A stretch of DNA of 21,242 nt from Candidatus Neomicrothrix sp. UBA2517 (GCA_002341185.1 DDNP01000004.1:1-21242), one strand, 5' to 3'; shown: positions 12,778 to 21,117, counted from the first letter of the stretch. The notes: generated by a model not told the origin, from the sequence alone. Translations and numbers: made by a program.

Positions 12778-14925
12778 ATGTCGGCACTACTTGTGGCGTT
12801 AATCGCTGGCATCGGAGCAGGCGCTCTATATGCCATGTTGGGCACAGGAATCGTTGTTGCATTCAGAGGGTCTGGGGTTATCAACTTTGGTCATGGAGCA
12901 GTAGCCGGATACACGGCCTACTCTTTTCACGAATTGAGAGTGACAGGGAGCCTTTACCTTCCGTGGTTTGACCCTATTCCAGAGTTTGGTTTTCTGAAGA
13001 CACTTAAAATTAATAACCTTCCTGTACGAATTGATATTTTCGACGTTACTGACCCCATATCTGGAAAACCCAATCTCGCCCTGACAGTACTGGTTTGCCT
13101 TCTGATGTCAGCTTTCTTAGGCCTACTGATGCATTTCTTGGTATTCAGGCCTCTACGGAATTCTCCTACTCTTGGAAAGGTAATCGGATCAATCGGTGTT
13201 TTCCTTTATCTGAGTTCAATGATGGCTGTTCACTTTGGCGGACAAAATCGTTACGACGCAGGTTTTTCTGGCTTCAATAGCACAGCTGGCGCAGTAGAGA
13301 ATTTCTTAGGCTTAGGTAGAACAATCCCAAGATCAAACTTTTATCTGTTTGGCGCAGCAATAGTGATGTGCGTGATTGTTTGGGCCCTATATCGCTTCAG
13401 TAGATTCGGGATTTCGACTAGGGCTGCTGACGAAAACGAGAAAGGCGCAGCTCTACTTGGTTATTCACCCCAATTTCTGGCAGGAGCGAACTGGGTTCTA
13501 GCCTCAATTACAGCCGGTGCCGCTGGGATTCTTTTTCTTCATAAAACACAGCCAGCACAAATCGCTTTATTCGTTGTTGGTGGATTGGGAGCAGCTTTAT
13601 TTGGCAACCTCACCTCCATACCAGGTGCAACAGCTGGCGGGCTAATAATCGGGATGGTGGCTAGCGGTGGCGTTGAAATAACAAATTACGATTGGTGGCC
13701 AGAAATACTTCCACCCAGCGGAGTGAGAAACTTCGTACCGCTTCTTGCGATCATTCTTGTTCTATATCTTCGAGGAGACAAACTCCCAATCAGAGGTTCT
13801 ATTAGCATCGGTAGGCAACCAAGAGCGCCCAAAACTAACAACGTCTCGATAGGTGTTATTGCCGCATTAGGTATCGCTCTTTTGCTTTCAAACATTTTCG
13901 TATCTAAATGGGAAGCTGTCCTCACGACTACGCTTATTGCAATCATATTCATGTACAGCTTGACAGTATTGATAGGTTTCCTGGGTCAGATATCTCTGGT
14001 TCAATGGAGTATTTCAGGTTTGGCCGCTTATGTGATGATCCGATTGATGGCTGACGGCGAAAAGATTAGAGAAACAGATTTTGTTACGAACTCAGGTTGG
14101 GGTTGGCCAACAGTTTTAGCTTTCGTAGCTGCCATAGTCGTAGCGATAATTTTCGGACTTCTGGTTGGGCTTCCCGCTTTGAGGATTAGAGGAGTGCAGC
14201 TTGCCGTGGTAACCATTGCCGCAGTGATTGCGGTTGAGAATCTTCTTTTAAGAAACCCTCCACTTATGGGTGACGGTTCAGTTTCTGTTAACCCAACACC
14301 ATCGCCAAACTGGTTTGGTCAGTATGTTGGAGGATTTAATCCGAATACTGCCAGAACTGATTACTGGAAATTTAGTCTCTTTCTAATAATCATTGCAGGA
14401 CTAGTTGGAGTAGGTGTTGCTAACTTACGCCGAGGCCAAATAGGCAGACGCTTCCTAGCGATTCGAGCAAATGAACGTGCAGCCGCAGCTGCCGGTATAA
14501 ATGTAGCAAGAATGAAACTTCTAGGATTCGGAATATCATCTGCAATTGCTGCGATAGCAGGTTGCATGATTGCCTATAAACTCCCAGGGTTACAAACAGA
14601 TCAATTTGAAATATTTGGTGGTCTCGCATTGCTAGCTTTTGCTTACCTCGGTGGGATAACAACTGTGTGGGGTGCAATAGTTGGTGGCTGCCTAATAGCT
14701 GGCGGATTACTTCCAGAGTTCCTCGGTGTTCACTTTGAATCCATTGATACTGGACTAATAAACGCCGTTGGAGCAATTGGACTAGTTGTAAACGCCAAAG
14801 TCACTAACGGAGAGGGTGTAGCACTCCTTCAAACTGACTTAGGTAAGAATACATTAGCGATGTTACGAAGACCCCCTGACGATGAAAGTAGCGAAAATCT
14901 TAACGATGAAGAGGCGAAGGTATGA
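12778..14925 (+). CDS. livHM: Fused LivH-LivM branched-chain-type ABC permease (second copy)
   Basis: A complete permease dimer in one chain of 715 residues. The LivH-like half (1-~335) has GSGVINFGHGAVAGY (31-45) and coupling loop RAADENEKGAALLGYS (215-230); the linker carries LPIRGSISIGRQPRAP (336-351). The LivM-like half starts with GFLGQISLVQWSISGLAAY (400-418) and has coupling loop RANERAAAAAGINVAR. The C-terminus ends in a short acidic tail (DDESSENLNDEE). It is a paralogue of the protein encoded at 6470-8512 over its full length, including the linker motif, so the fusion predates their duplication. Unlike the first copy, it is followed directly by livG with a four-base ATGA overlap, which assigns it to that ATPase pair and to the upstream lipoprotein receptor. 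The substrate is unknown. Confidence 0.93.
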   Translation: MSALLVALIAGIGAGALYAMLGTGIVVAFRGSGVINFGHGAVAGYTAYSFHELRVTGSLYLPWFDPIPEFGFLKTLKINNLPVRIDIFDVTDPISGKPNLALTVLVCLLMSAFLGLLMHFLVFRPLRNSPTLGKVIGSIGVFLYLSSMMAVHFGGQNRYDAGFSGFNSTAGAVENFLGLGRTIPRSNFYLFGAAIVMCVIVWALYRFSRFGISTRAADENEKGAALLGYSPQFLAGANWVLASITAGAAGILFLHKTQPAQIALFVVGGLGAALFGNLTSIPGATAGGLIIGMVASGGVEITNYDWWPEILPPSGVRNFVPLLAIILVLYLRGDKLPIRGSISIGRQPRAPKTNNVSIGVIAALGIALLLSNIFVSKWEAVLTTTLIAIIFMYSLTVLIGFLGQISLVQWSISGLAAYVMIRLMADGEKIRETDFVTNSGWGWPTVLAFVAAIVVAIIFGLLVGLPALRIRGVQLAVVTIAAVIAVENLLLRNPPLMGDGSVSVNPTPSPNWFGQYVGGFNPNTARTDYWKFSLFLIIIAGLVGVGVANLRRGQIGRRFLAIRANERAAAAAGINVARMKLLGFGISSAIAAIAGCMIAYKLPGLQTDQFEIFGGLALLAFAYLGGITTVWGAIVGGCLIAGGLLPEFLGVHFESIDTGLINAVGAIGLVVNAKVTNGEGVALLQTDLGKNTLAMLRRPPDDESSENLNDEEAKV

Positions 14926-15746
14926 CAAACATTTTGGAAACTAAAGACTTAACAGTTACCTTTGGAGGTCTAAATGCCTGTGACCATGTAGATCTTGCGG
15001 TACCAACAGGGAAATTTGTAGGCTTGATAGGACCCAATGGTGCTGGAAAGACAACATTTATCGATGCAATAACAGGGTACGTCCCTACTTCAGCAGGCAA
15101 GGCAGTTTTTGATGGTGCTGATATAGGAGAAATGAAACCACATGAAAGAGCGCAGAACGGCTTGGTCAGGACATTCCAATCATTAGAACTATTTGAAGAT
15201 TTATCTGTAAGAGACAACCTTCTCGTAGCGGCATACCCCACTCGCTGGTACACGTTCATCTCAGACATGTTTCATCTCACCAAACGAGATGAGGATATTG
15301 AATCTCGAGTCGACTGGGCACTAGATATTATGGGTTTAAATGATGTCGCTGAATCAATGCCAACAGATTTACCTCATGGCAGGAGAAAATTGGTTGGTGT
15401 CGCTAGAGCTTTAGCAGCTAGACCTAAACTCATTCTTTTAGATGAGCCTGCTGCTGGGTTGGATACTGCTGAGAGCCAAATTCTCGGTGGTCACCTCCGA
15501 GAGTTCCTCAATCATGATATGTCTGTCTTCCTGATTGACCACGATATGGGGCTCGTTCTCAGCGTTTGCGACTATATCTATGTTCTTGACTTTGGGAAAA
15601 TAATTGCTTCTGGTACTCCCGCAGAGATCCGAGAAAGTCCAGCAGTTAAAGCAGCTTACTTGGGCGAACAAGCTGGAGAAATTCAAGCTCAAGAAGGCGA
15701 ACGAATGAGAGGCCAACAACAAGAAACAGGTGAAGATAGTGACTAA
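14922..15746 (+). CDS. livG: Liv-type ABC transporter ATPase LivG
   Basis: The first cytoplasmic ATPase of the importer, 274 residues. Walker A GPNGAGKTT is at 37-45, Q-loop RTFQ at 83-86, Walker B LILLDEPAAGLD at 170-181 and the switch His207 in IDHDMGLV. The ABC signature is degenerate even for LivG: LPHGRRKLVG (150-159) instead of the usual LPYGQQRRLE, with Arg replacing the Gln after Gly. The Liv-specific insertion between Q-loop and signature (about 103-145) is present. The C-terminus has an extra hydrophilic tail (QAQEGERMRGQQQETGEDSD), part of which overlaps the livF start. ATGA overlap with livHM upstream shows translational coupling. Assignment to the permease at 12778 is firm; service to the orphan permease at 6470 is possible. 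Confidence 0.94.
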   Translation: MTNILETKDLTVTFGGLNACDHVDLAVPTGKFVGLIGPNGAGKTTFIDAITGYVPTSAGKAVFDGADIGEMKPHERAQNGLVRTFQSLELFEDLSVRDNLLVAAYPTRWYTFISDMFHLTKRDEDIESRVDWALDIMGLNDVAESMPTDLPHGRRKLVGVARALAARPKLILLDEPAAGLDTAESQILGGHLREFLNHDMSVFLIDHDMGLVLSVCDYIYVLDFGKIIASGTPAEIRESPAVKAAYLGEQAGEIQAQEGERMRGQQQETGEDSD

Positions 15747-16518
15747 TTTAACCACAGAATCATCATCAGAAACTATGTCTGATAATAACCACCTCGTAGA
15801 AATAGAGAACCTTTCTGCTGGCTACGCGGGTGTTGCCGTTATTCGCGACGTGAACCTTCACGTCGCAAAAGGGGAAGTCGTTGCTTTGCTCGGACCAAAC
15901 GGGGCTGGGAAAACAACAACACTTTTAACTACCTCAGGACTTCTAAAGGCACTCGAGGGATCTGTTACTGTTCTCGGCGAGCCATCAAATTTCAGCGCCC
16001 CTCACAAGACAGCAAGACTTGGTTTAGCCCATGTTCCTGAAGACCGATCCCTATTTTTCGGGCTAACCGTTCAAGAAAACTTAAGACTAGGTTTACGAGG
16101 AAAACGAAGTGAGCAAAACGCAGGCTACGAAGCTGCTTTAGACTTATTACCTGCTTTAAGGCCCTTGATGAATAGAAGAGCTGGACTCTTATCAGGCGGA
16201 GAACAACAAATGCTTGCTATGGCAAGAGCTTTAGTATCTAATCCAAAAGTTCTTCTAGTCGATGAAATGAGTTTGGGATTAGCTCCAATTATCGTTGAAA
16301 GACTCCTACCAATCGTTAGAGACATCGCAAATGAAACAGGTGCAGGAGTCCTAATTGTTGAACAGCACGTTCACCTGGCACTCGAAGTAGCTGACCGAGC
16401 TTATGTTATGAGCCATGGAGAGATTGTATTGGAAGGTTCGGCCGAGGAACTCATTGAAAGACAAGACCTCTTAGAAGCAAGTTACCTTGGTGGAGAAATC
16501 GACGAGGAGACATCATGA
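15739..16518 (+). CDS. livF: Liv-type ABC transporter ATPase LivF
   Basis: The second ATPase, about 259 residues. Numbered from the GTG at 15739: Walker A GPNGAGKTT 52-60, a canonical signature LSGGEQQ 151-157, Walker B VLLVDE 171-176 and switch His210 in VEQHV. The LivF hallmark VDEMSLGLAP is present. The start is uncertain. GTG at 15739 has AGGTGA at 15728-15733 and overlaps livG by 8 bases; GTG at 15730 and ATG at 15775 are alternatives, the last lacking a ribosome site but matching typical LivF N-termini better. Pairing a degenerate-signature LivG with a canonical LivF suggests one strong and one weaker ATP site. The stop overlaps the start of the following membrane-protein gene (ATGA), so that gene is part of the same operon. 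Confidence 0.94.
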   Translation: MTNLTTESSSETMSDNNHLVEIENLSAGYAGVAVIRDVNLHVAKGEVVALLGPNGAGKTTTLLTTSGLLKALEGSVTVLGEPSNFSAPHKTARLGLAHVPEDRSLFFGLTVQENLRLGLRGKRSEQNAGYEAALDLLPALRPLMNRRAGLLSGGEQQMLAMARALVSNPKVLLVDEMSLGLAPIIVERLLPIVRDIANETGAGVLIVEQHVHLALEVADRAYVMSHGEIVLEGSAEELIERQDLLEASYLGGEIDEETS

Positions 16519-17399
16519 ACCATAACCGTTTACTTGCCTACGCTCACTTGCTATTGGCAAGCGGCTACCTCATCTTCACTTTGGTGGGCCCATGGGCTAA
16601 GCGAGGCGAAGGCTACGGTGTCTTTAGTAGCGACGGAGGAACGGGATTTGGGGTCGTAGGATTTATTCTTGCTGTAATTCTCGTCATCCTAGCTATCTTT
16701 AGAATAATCGGCAGGTCTGAGGTGGTCCGAGGACTTGGCGTTGAACAATTGACATTGGTCGTCGGGGTTGCAGCATGGTTGAATCTCATCTGTTTCATAG
16801 TTGGATGGCTACCTATCTTTGAGTATGGAGAAGGACGCCGGAGAGGTGTTCCCGGAACCGGTTGGGGTGTTGTAGGTGCTTATTTCACCGTTTCACAGAT
16901 TCCTTTACTCCTCTCCCCTCTCACATTAGGGATACCAAGTCCAAGTAAAGGTATAAAGCCACTTGATGATAGTAAACGTCAACTCTTTTCACTATCTACA
17001 GTGATTTGCGGTGCGGGCTTAATGATATTCCCCTACCTCGCCTGGGTAACGAGTGGGTCAATAGAATTATCAGCCTTTGACGGCAGAAATGGGAATCCTA
17101 CTTCCGGACCTCGATTTGGCTACTTACTATTCGCAATTGGGGTAACCCTAGTGATTGCAGGACTCATGCGACTGCGACCAAAAGGGTTGGCTGAACCTGG
17201 ACCAAATCTTTTACTGTCCCACTGTCTCCTTGGAGCTGCGGTTTTGGCTTTAACCATGCCATTAGGAATTGTTATTTCTTGTCTGCAAAGAAGTGGGCTT
17301 GATATAGGAATTGGAACTTGGTTGACCCTTGCTACTTGCTTAGTCTTAATTAGCCTACCGATTATGGAGAATCGCTCAAGGAACGCAGTCGGAGTTTAG
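16515..17399 (+). CDS. Unrecognised eight-helix membrane protein coupled to livF
   Basis: I do not recognise a family. The protein has 294 residues with eight hydrophobic segments (roughly 8-27, 44-65, 78-99, 117-140, 157-177, 200-220, 231-255, 264-284). It appears built from four two-helix units in which the loop before the second helix is Gly/Arg-rich: KRGEGYGV...GGTGFGVVGF (29-50), EGRRRGVPGTGWGVVGAYF (106-124), DGRNGNPTSGPRFGYLLFA (189-207) and RSGLDIGIGTWLTL (259-272). The first two are most alike. A Lys/Asp-rich stretch (145-156) separates the halves. It starts inside the livF stop codon (ATGA), so it is co-translated with the transporter and may be an accessory, regulatory or stabilising subunit. 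The operon appears to end with it; no terminator is visible before the convergent gene 10 bases on. Confidence 0.78.
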   Translation: MNHNRLLAYAHLLLASGYLIFTLVGPWAKRGEGYGVFSSDGGTGFGVVGFILAVILVILAIFRIIGRSEVVRGLGVEQLTLVVGVAAWLNLICFIVGWLPIFEYGEGRRRGVPGTGWGVVGAYFTVSQIPLLLSPLTLGIPSPSKGIKPLDDSKRQLFSLSTVICGAGLMIFPYLAWVTSGSIELSAFDGRNGNPTSGPRFGYLLFAIGVTLVIAGLMRLRPKGLAEPGPNLLLSHCLLGAAVLALTMPLGIVISCLQRSGLDIGIGTWLTLATCLVLISLPIMENRSRNAVGV

Positions 17400-17409
17400 C
17401 TCTATACGT

Positions 17410-19236
17410 TTACCAGGTGTCAATCATTGGTCGTTTCTTACCAGTACGTTTCGTTGCTTGGCCTGCAGCACGTAAGGCAGTTGTGATCCATTGCCGAGAG
17501 TTCTGAGGGTCGATCACATCGTCTATCTCGAAGTGGTCTGCCATGCTCAAACCTCTTCCGGCGTCATACATTCGTGCAACTAATTTCTGATACTTTTCTT
17601 CACGTTCTTCAGGGTTATCTATGGCTTCAAGATCTTTTTTGTAACCTAATTTGACTGCTCCCTCTAATCCCATTCCTCCGAATTCTCCTGTAGGCCATGA
17701 GATAGTAAACATAGGGAATTTGAATCCTCCTGAAGCCATAGCTTGAGCACCAAGCCCATATGCTTTCCGTAACACGATTGTTCCGGTAGGAACTGAGACT
17801 GACCTAGCATTCACAAACATCCTACTAACATGCCTGACTAGAGCTGTCTTCTCAGCTTCTGGACCAACCATGAAACCAGGTGTATCGCATAAGCTAATTA
17901 TTGGTAAATCATACGCGTCGCATACTTGCATAAACCGAGCTGCTTTATCTGCGGCATCCGCATCTATTGCTCCACCAAGATGACTTGGGTTATTAGCTAT
18001 CACACCAACTGGCTTTCCTTCTACACGAGCTAAGGATGTAATAATACCTGTACCAAAATGTTCCCTCAGCTCAAGAACAGAGTCTGTATCAAAAAGTACT
18101 TCTATGACTTTACGAATGTCATAGGAACGTAGCCTATTCTCAGGCACTAAGTGTCTAAGGATCCGCTGATCTTGAGCATCCCAATCACTGATTTCGCCCT
18201 GGAAATATGATAAATATTTCTTAGCTACCTGCACTGCTTCTAGCTCATCTTGCACACAAATATCTACTACCCCATTTGTTTTCTGGATATCTGACGGTCC
18301 AATTTCTGATGGATCATAAGTTCCCAATCCGCCGCCTTCTATCATCGCTGGCCCACCCATTCCAATATTTGCATTCTCTGTCGCTATTATTACATCGCAA
18401 CAACCAAGAATCGCAGCGTTTCCAGCAAAGCAATACCCTGAAGCGATACCTATCAGTGGAACTTCTGCTGATAGTTCAGCCCACAAGCCAAAAGCCAAGC
18501 AGTCTAGACCAGCGACTTGAACACCGTCTGTATCGCCAGGCCTTCCACCTCCGCCTTCGGTGAAGAAAATAACAGGTAATTTCCATTTTTTAGCAATTTC
18601 AAATAGTCGGTCTTTTTTTCTATGGTTCTGCCCTCCCTGTGTTCCCGCTAGAACCGTATAGTCATACGAAATAACCACACATTGTGTTTTGCTTTCATGA
18701 AATAGTTCTGAATTCACTTCGCTTAGTCCACCCACCATTCCATCAGCTGGGGTATTTAGAATCAGGTCTTCGACTGATCGACGTTTTCGCTGAGGAGCGA
18801 TAACTAGCGGTCCATACTCCAGCAAATCACTGTTATCAGTGAGGTCGCTAATATTCTCTCGAGCAGTTCGTTGCCCTTTATCGTGACGTTTCCTAACGGC
18901 ATGTTCTCGGGCATGGTCTTGCCCGATCTCATGTCGCTCAAAAACCTCCTCAAGGTCTGGGCGTATATAATTCAGATCGATATCTTGAACGCCCTTTTCT
19001 TTGCCGGACTCAACTTCTTTTTCTATATAGGAGAGCAGAACCTCTGACTGTTCTACCGTTTGGCCTATCTCTATAAAAACTCGAGTTACTTCTCCGCCCA
19101 TTGTAGCTAGAACTTCATGTTCCATTTTCATGGACTCTAACAACGCTACTCTTTGACCTTCAGCTATTTCGTCACCAACTTCAACATCAACAATTAAAAC
19201 TGTTCCCTGTAGAGGAGATTGTAGGTTAGAGGACAC
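17410..19236 (-). CDS. Biotinyl domain-carboxyltransferase fusion, acyl-CoA carboxylase
   Basis: Combines a biotin carrier with the carboxyltransferase that moves CO2 from biotin to an acyl-CoA; 608 residues. Residues 1-~72 are a biotinyl domain with the attachment site ESMKMEH (Lys37). After a charged linker (73-130) comes the N-terminal carboxyltransferase half (to ~345; AGTQGGQNHRKKDR, oxyanion region GYCFAGNAAI 268-277, GGPAMIEGGGLG 294-305) and the C-terminal half (~375-590; VIANNP, DTPGF, RKAYGLGAQAM 490-500, WPTGEFGGMGLEG). The start is GTG, with an in-frame stop immediately upstream. In most actinobacteria the biotinyl domain is fused to biotin carboxylase instead; no carboxylase gene is in the window, so it must come from elsewhere. 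The motifs resemble propionyl- or methylcrotonyl-CoA types, but the substrate is open. Confidence 0.92.
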   Translation of the reverse strand: MSSNLQSPLQGTVLIVDVEVGDEIAEGQRVALLESMKMEHEVLATMGGEVTRVFIEIGQTVEQSEVLLSYIEKEVESGKEKGVQDIDLNYIRPDLEEVFERHEIGQDHAREHAVRKRHDKGQRTARENISDLTDNSDLLEYGPLVIAPQRKRRSVEDLILNTPADGMVGGLSEVNSELFHESKTQCVVISYDYTVLAGTQGGQNHRKKDRLFEIAKKWKLPVIFFTEGGGGRPGDTDGVQVAGLDCLAFGLWAELSAEVPLIGIASGYCFAGNAAILGCCDVIIATENANIGMGGPAMIEGGGLGTYDPSEIGPSDIQKTNGVVDICVQDELEAVQVAKKYLSYFQGEISDWDAQDQRILRHLVPENRLRSYDIRKVIEVLFDTDSVLELREHFGTGIITSLARVEGKPVGVIANNPSHLGGAIDADAADKAARFMQVCDAYDLPIISLCDTPGFMVGPEAEKTALVRHVSRMFVNARSVSVPTGTIVLRKAYGLGAQAMASGGFKFPMFTISWPTGEFGGMGLEGAVKLGYKKDLEAIDNPEEREEKYQKLVARMYDAGRGLSMADHFEIDDVIDPQNSRQWITTALRAAGQATKRTGKKRPMIDTW

Positions 19237-19254
19237 CTATCAGCTTTCGTCAGA

Positions 19255-19632
19255 CTACTTTGGAAGTTGATTCGTATAAGTAGGAAGATCGAAGTAATCC
19301 CGCCACAAGACAATTTCTTCGTCTTTAATTTCAAATATGCCAGCACAAGGCATTTCAACCCATCCATGAGGCCATAAGAACTTATCTAGCCGTTCGTTCA
19401 TAACGATGAAATCCGAAGCTGTCTGACGGATTGTAATCCAATCTATTTCTGCGCATCTCTCCATCATTGGCTCAAGTTGGGCATAGATTGCTTCACGTCC
19501 GAATACTTTCCCCATTGGGACATTGTCATATTCGCAATTTTCCGAAAGTAACGAAGTTGCCCCTGCTAGGTCTTTCTTATTAATCAGATCAATAAATCCC
19601 GTGACTATCTGCTCAGGTGTTTTTTCACTCAT
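19255..19632 (-). CDS. Limonene-1,2-epoxide hydrolase-like protein (SnoaL/NTF2 fold)
   Basis: A cone-shaped NTF2-fold protein of 125 residues. The five catalytic residues of Rhodococcus limonene-1,2-epoxide hydrolase (Tyr53, Asn55, Arg99, Asp101, Asp132) all have counterparts in the right order and pairing: Tyr35-x-Asn37 (EYDNVP), Arg81-x-Asp83 (NERLDKF) and Asp112 in LWRDYFD. This makes true epoxide hydrolysis credible, although many relatives with this set are uncharacterised. It is shorter than the Rhodococcus enzyme mainly at the N-terminus. ATG overlaps the nitroreductase stop by four bases, and 18 bases separate it from the carboxyltransferase gene, so it lies in the middle of a minus-strand operon with SDR and nitroreductase. 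A role in opening an epoxide of a terpenoid or alkene-derived compound is inferred. Confidence 0.85.
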   Translation of the reverse strand: MSEKTPEQIVTGFIDLINKKDLAGATSLLSENCEYDNVPMGKVFGREAIYAQLEPMMERCAEIDWITIRQTASDFIVMNERLDKFLWPHGWVEMPCAGIFEIKDEEIVLWRDYFDLPTYTNQLPK

Positions 19633-20297
19633 GGTGCCTCACCGTCCCATCGGTCCCAATGAAGAACTGTCTCTAGGGGTGGCCTCTTCGCGGGCTTAAA
19701 GTCTGTGCCTTTAGAATATCCGCAGGTGATTAGGGCACATTGGGTATAGCTTTGATAATCAATGCCAAGGACTTCTGCTGCTTGCTCTTCAAACATCAAA
19801 TGTATAGTTGTCCAGGCTGTGCCTAATCCTCTTTCTCGAGCTGCGAGCATAAAGCTCCATGCTCCGGGAAGTATCGACCCTAGCATCGCTGCCGAAGCCA
19901 TTGATGGAAGCCCTTCAAAGCGGCCGGGAAGAATCGGTATCATCATCACAGGAACTTTCTCAAAATTTTCAGCAAGGTACGTTGCGGAATTCAACACTCG
20001 ACTCTGCTGGGATACCCGGTCTTCGTCAACGCCTTTGTAAGCTGTCTCTACGTTCCCTTCCATTTGGGTGTAGAGCTCCCAACCTTGTTTATACAATGCC
20101 GCTAACGCCGCTCTTTGGTCTGGGTCGGTGACCACAAGCCATTGCCAACTCTGTGAATTAGACCCTGTAGGCGATTGAATAGCAGCTTCCAAACACTCCT
20201 TTATGATTTCTGGTTCTACAGGCTTATCAAAGTCCAGACGCTTACGAACAGCTCTAGTCGTAGCAAGGACTTCATCCACTGATAGATTGAGTTTCAT
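19629..20297 (-). CDS. Nitroreductase family FMN oxidoreductase
   Basis: An FMN-dependent NAD(P)H oxidoreductase of 222 residues. The flavin-phosphate motif is TTRAVRKRLDF (13-23) followed by SPTGSNSQSWQWLVV (42-56), where canonical family members have SPSxxNxQPW; the C-terminal part has GLGTAWTTIHL (156-166), which packs on the flavin, and a closing LITCGYSKG. A long loop between (about 78-105) probably forms the active-site lid. Members reduce nitro groups, quinones or enones, so activity on a nitroaromatic is not implied. AAGGAGAA just before ATG is a strong ribosome site; the gene follows the SDR by 16 bases and overlaps the epoxide-hydrolase-like gene by 4, placing it second in the operon. 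An enone- or enoyl-reducing step beside the SDR is a reasonable guess. Confidence 0.9.
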   Translation of the reverse strand: MKLNLSVDEVLATTRAVRKRLDFDKPVEPEIIKECLEAAIQSPTGSNSQSWQWLVVTDPDQRAALAALYKQGWELYTQMEGNVETAYKGVDEDRVSQQSRVLNSATYLAENFEKVPVMMIPILPGRFEGLPSMASAAMLGSILPGAWSFMLAARERGLGTAWTTIHLMFEEQAAEVLGIDYQSYTQCALITCGYSKGTDFKPAKRPPLETVLHWDRWDGEAP

Positions 20298-20313
20298 AAT
20301 TTCTCCTTAAATA

Positions 20314-21117
20314 TTATTGATCTTGATCGTTCTCTAGTCTTGCCTGATATTGATACGCTCTGTGTGTTCTTCCACCGGCTACTAGTAAATTTCTACCAGT
20401 TATCCATCTTGACGCAGAGCTCGACAAAAACACAACAGCAGCCGCAATATCATCTGGAGTTCCAAGAAACCCCAGTGGAATCGTTGCAGCTATCTCTTCT
20501 TCAGCGCCATCTGCACCCAATACTTCCGCAAAAGCTTCTGTCACTACCGGTCCTGGCGAAACAGCATTGACGCGAATTTTAGGTGCCAACTCAATCGCTA
20601 AAGTCTCGGTCATATTTAGCATTCCCGCTTTCGCAGCTGCATATGGACCGGTAAAGGGAGACCCTCGCATGCCTGCCCCAGATGCGATATTTATGATTGC
20701 TCCCCCGCTGTTCATTCTTTTCGCTGCAGCTTTAGCACCCTGAAATGCTGTCGTTAAATTTAGCTCTAATTGGTTTCTAAAGGTCTCGTCTGGAGTATCA
20801 ATTAAAGTCCTCGTCATCTTTTCATCAGACCCACCTACATTATTAACCCAAATATCAAGAGAACCAAAAGAGTCGATAGCAAGGTCCCCTAAAGTTTCAG
20901 AATTATCACGTATATCAGCGTCGTAAATCAAGGCCTTGCTCCCTCTTTCTTCAATTCCTGCAGCCGTGATCTCAAGATCCTCTCTCCTTCGGGCATTAAC
21001 GACAACATTGCATCCTGCTTCAGCCAAACCCCAGGCAATTCCTCTACCAATACCTTGACCTGATCCAGTTACAATCGCTACCTTTCCATTTAATTTGAAG
21101 TCATCTAAAACGCTCAT
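20314..21117 (-). CDS. Short-chain dehydrogenase/reductase, likely NADP-dependent
   Basis: A classical SDR of 267 residues. The cofactor motif is TGSGQGIG (17-24), and ARRR (42-45) after the second strand supplies positive charges that usually select NADP(H). NNVGG (92-96) stands for NNAG. The catalytic set is Asn120, Ser146, Tyr159 and Lys163 (YAAAK). The C-terminus carries a 15-20 residue hydrophilic tail after VAGGRTHRAY. A GAGAGGG lies upstream of the ATG, and it heads the minus-strand operon: the nitroreductase starts 16 bases after its stop. Typical members reduce 3-oxoacyl or cyclic ketones; with an epoxide-hydrolase-like protein and an acyl-CoA carboxylase downstream, oxidation of an alcohol in a terpenoid-like breakdown is as plausible as reduction. 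It is clearly distinct from the SDR at 1657-2496. Confidence 0.92.
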   Translation of the reverse strand: MSVLDDFKLNGKVAIVTGSGQGIGRGIAWGLAEAGCNVVVNARRREDLEITAAGIEERGSKALIYDADIRDNSETLGDLAIDSFGSLDIWVNNVGGSDEKMTRTLIDTPDETFRNQLELNLTTAFQGAKAAAKRMNSGGAIINIASGAGMRGSPFTGPYAAAKAGMLNMTETLAIELAPKIRVNAVSPGPVVTEAFAEVLGADGAEEEIAATIPLGFLGTPDDIAAAVVFLSSSASRWITGRNLLVAGGRTHRAYQYQARLENDQDQ

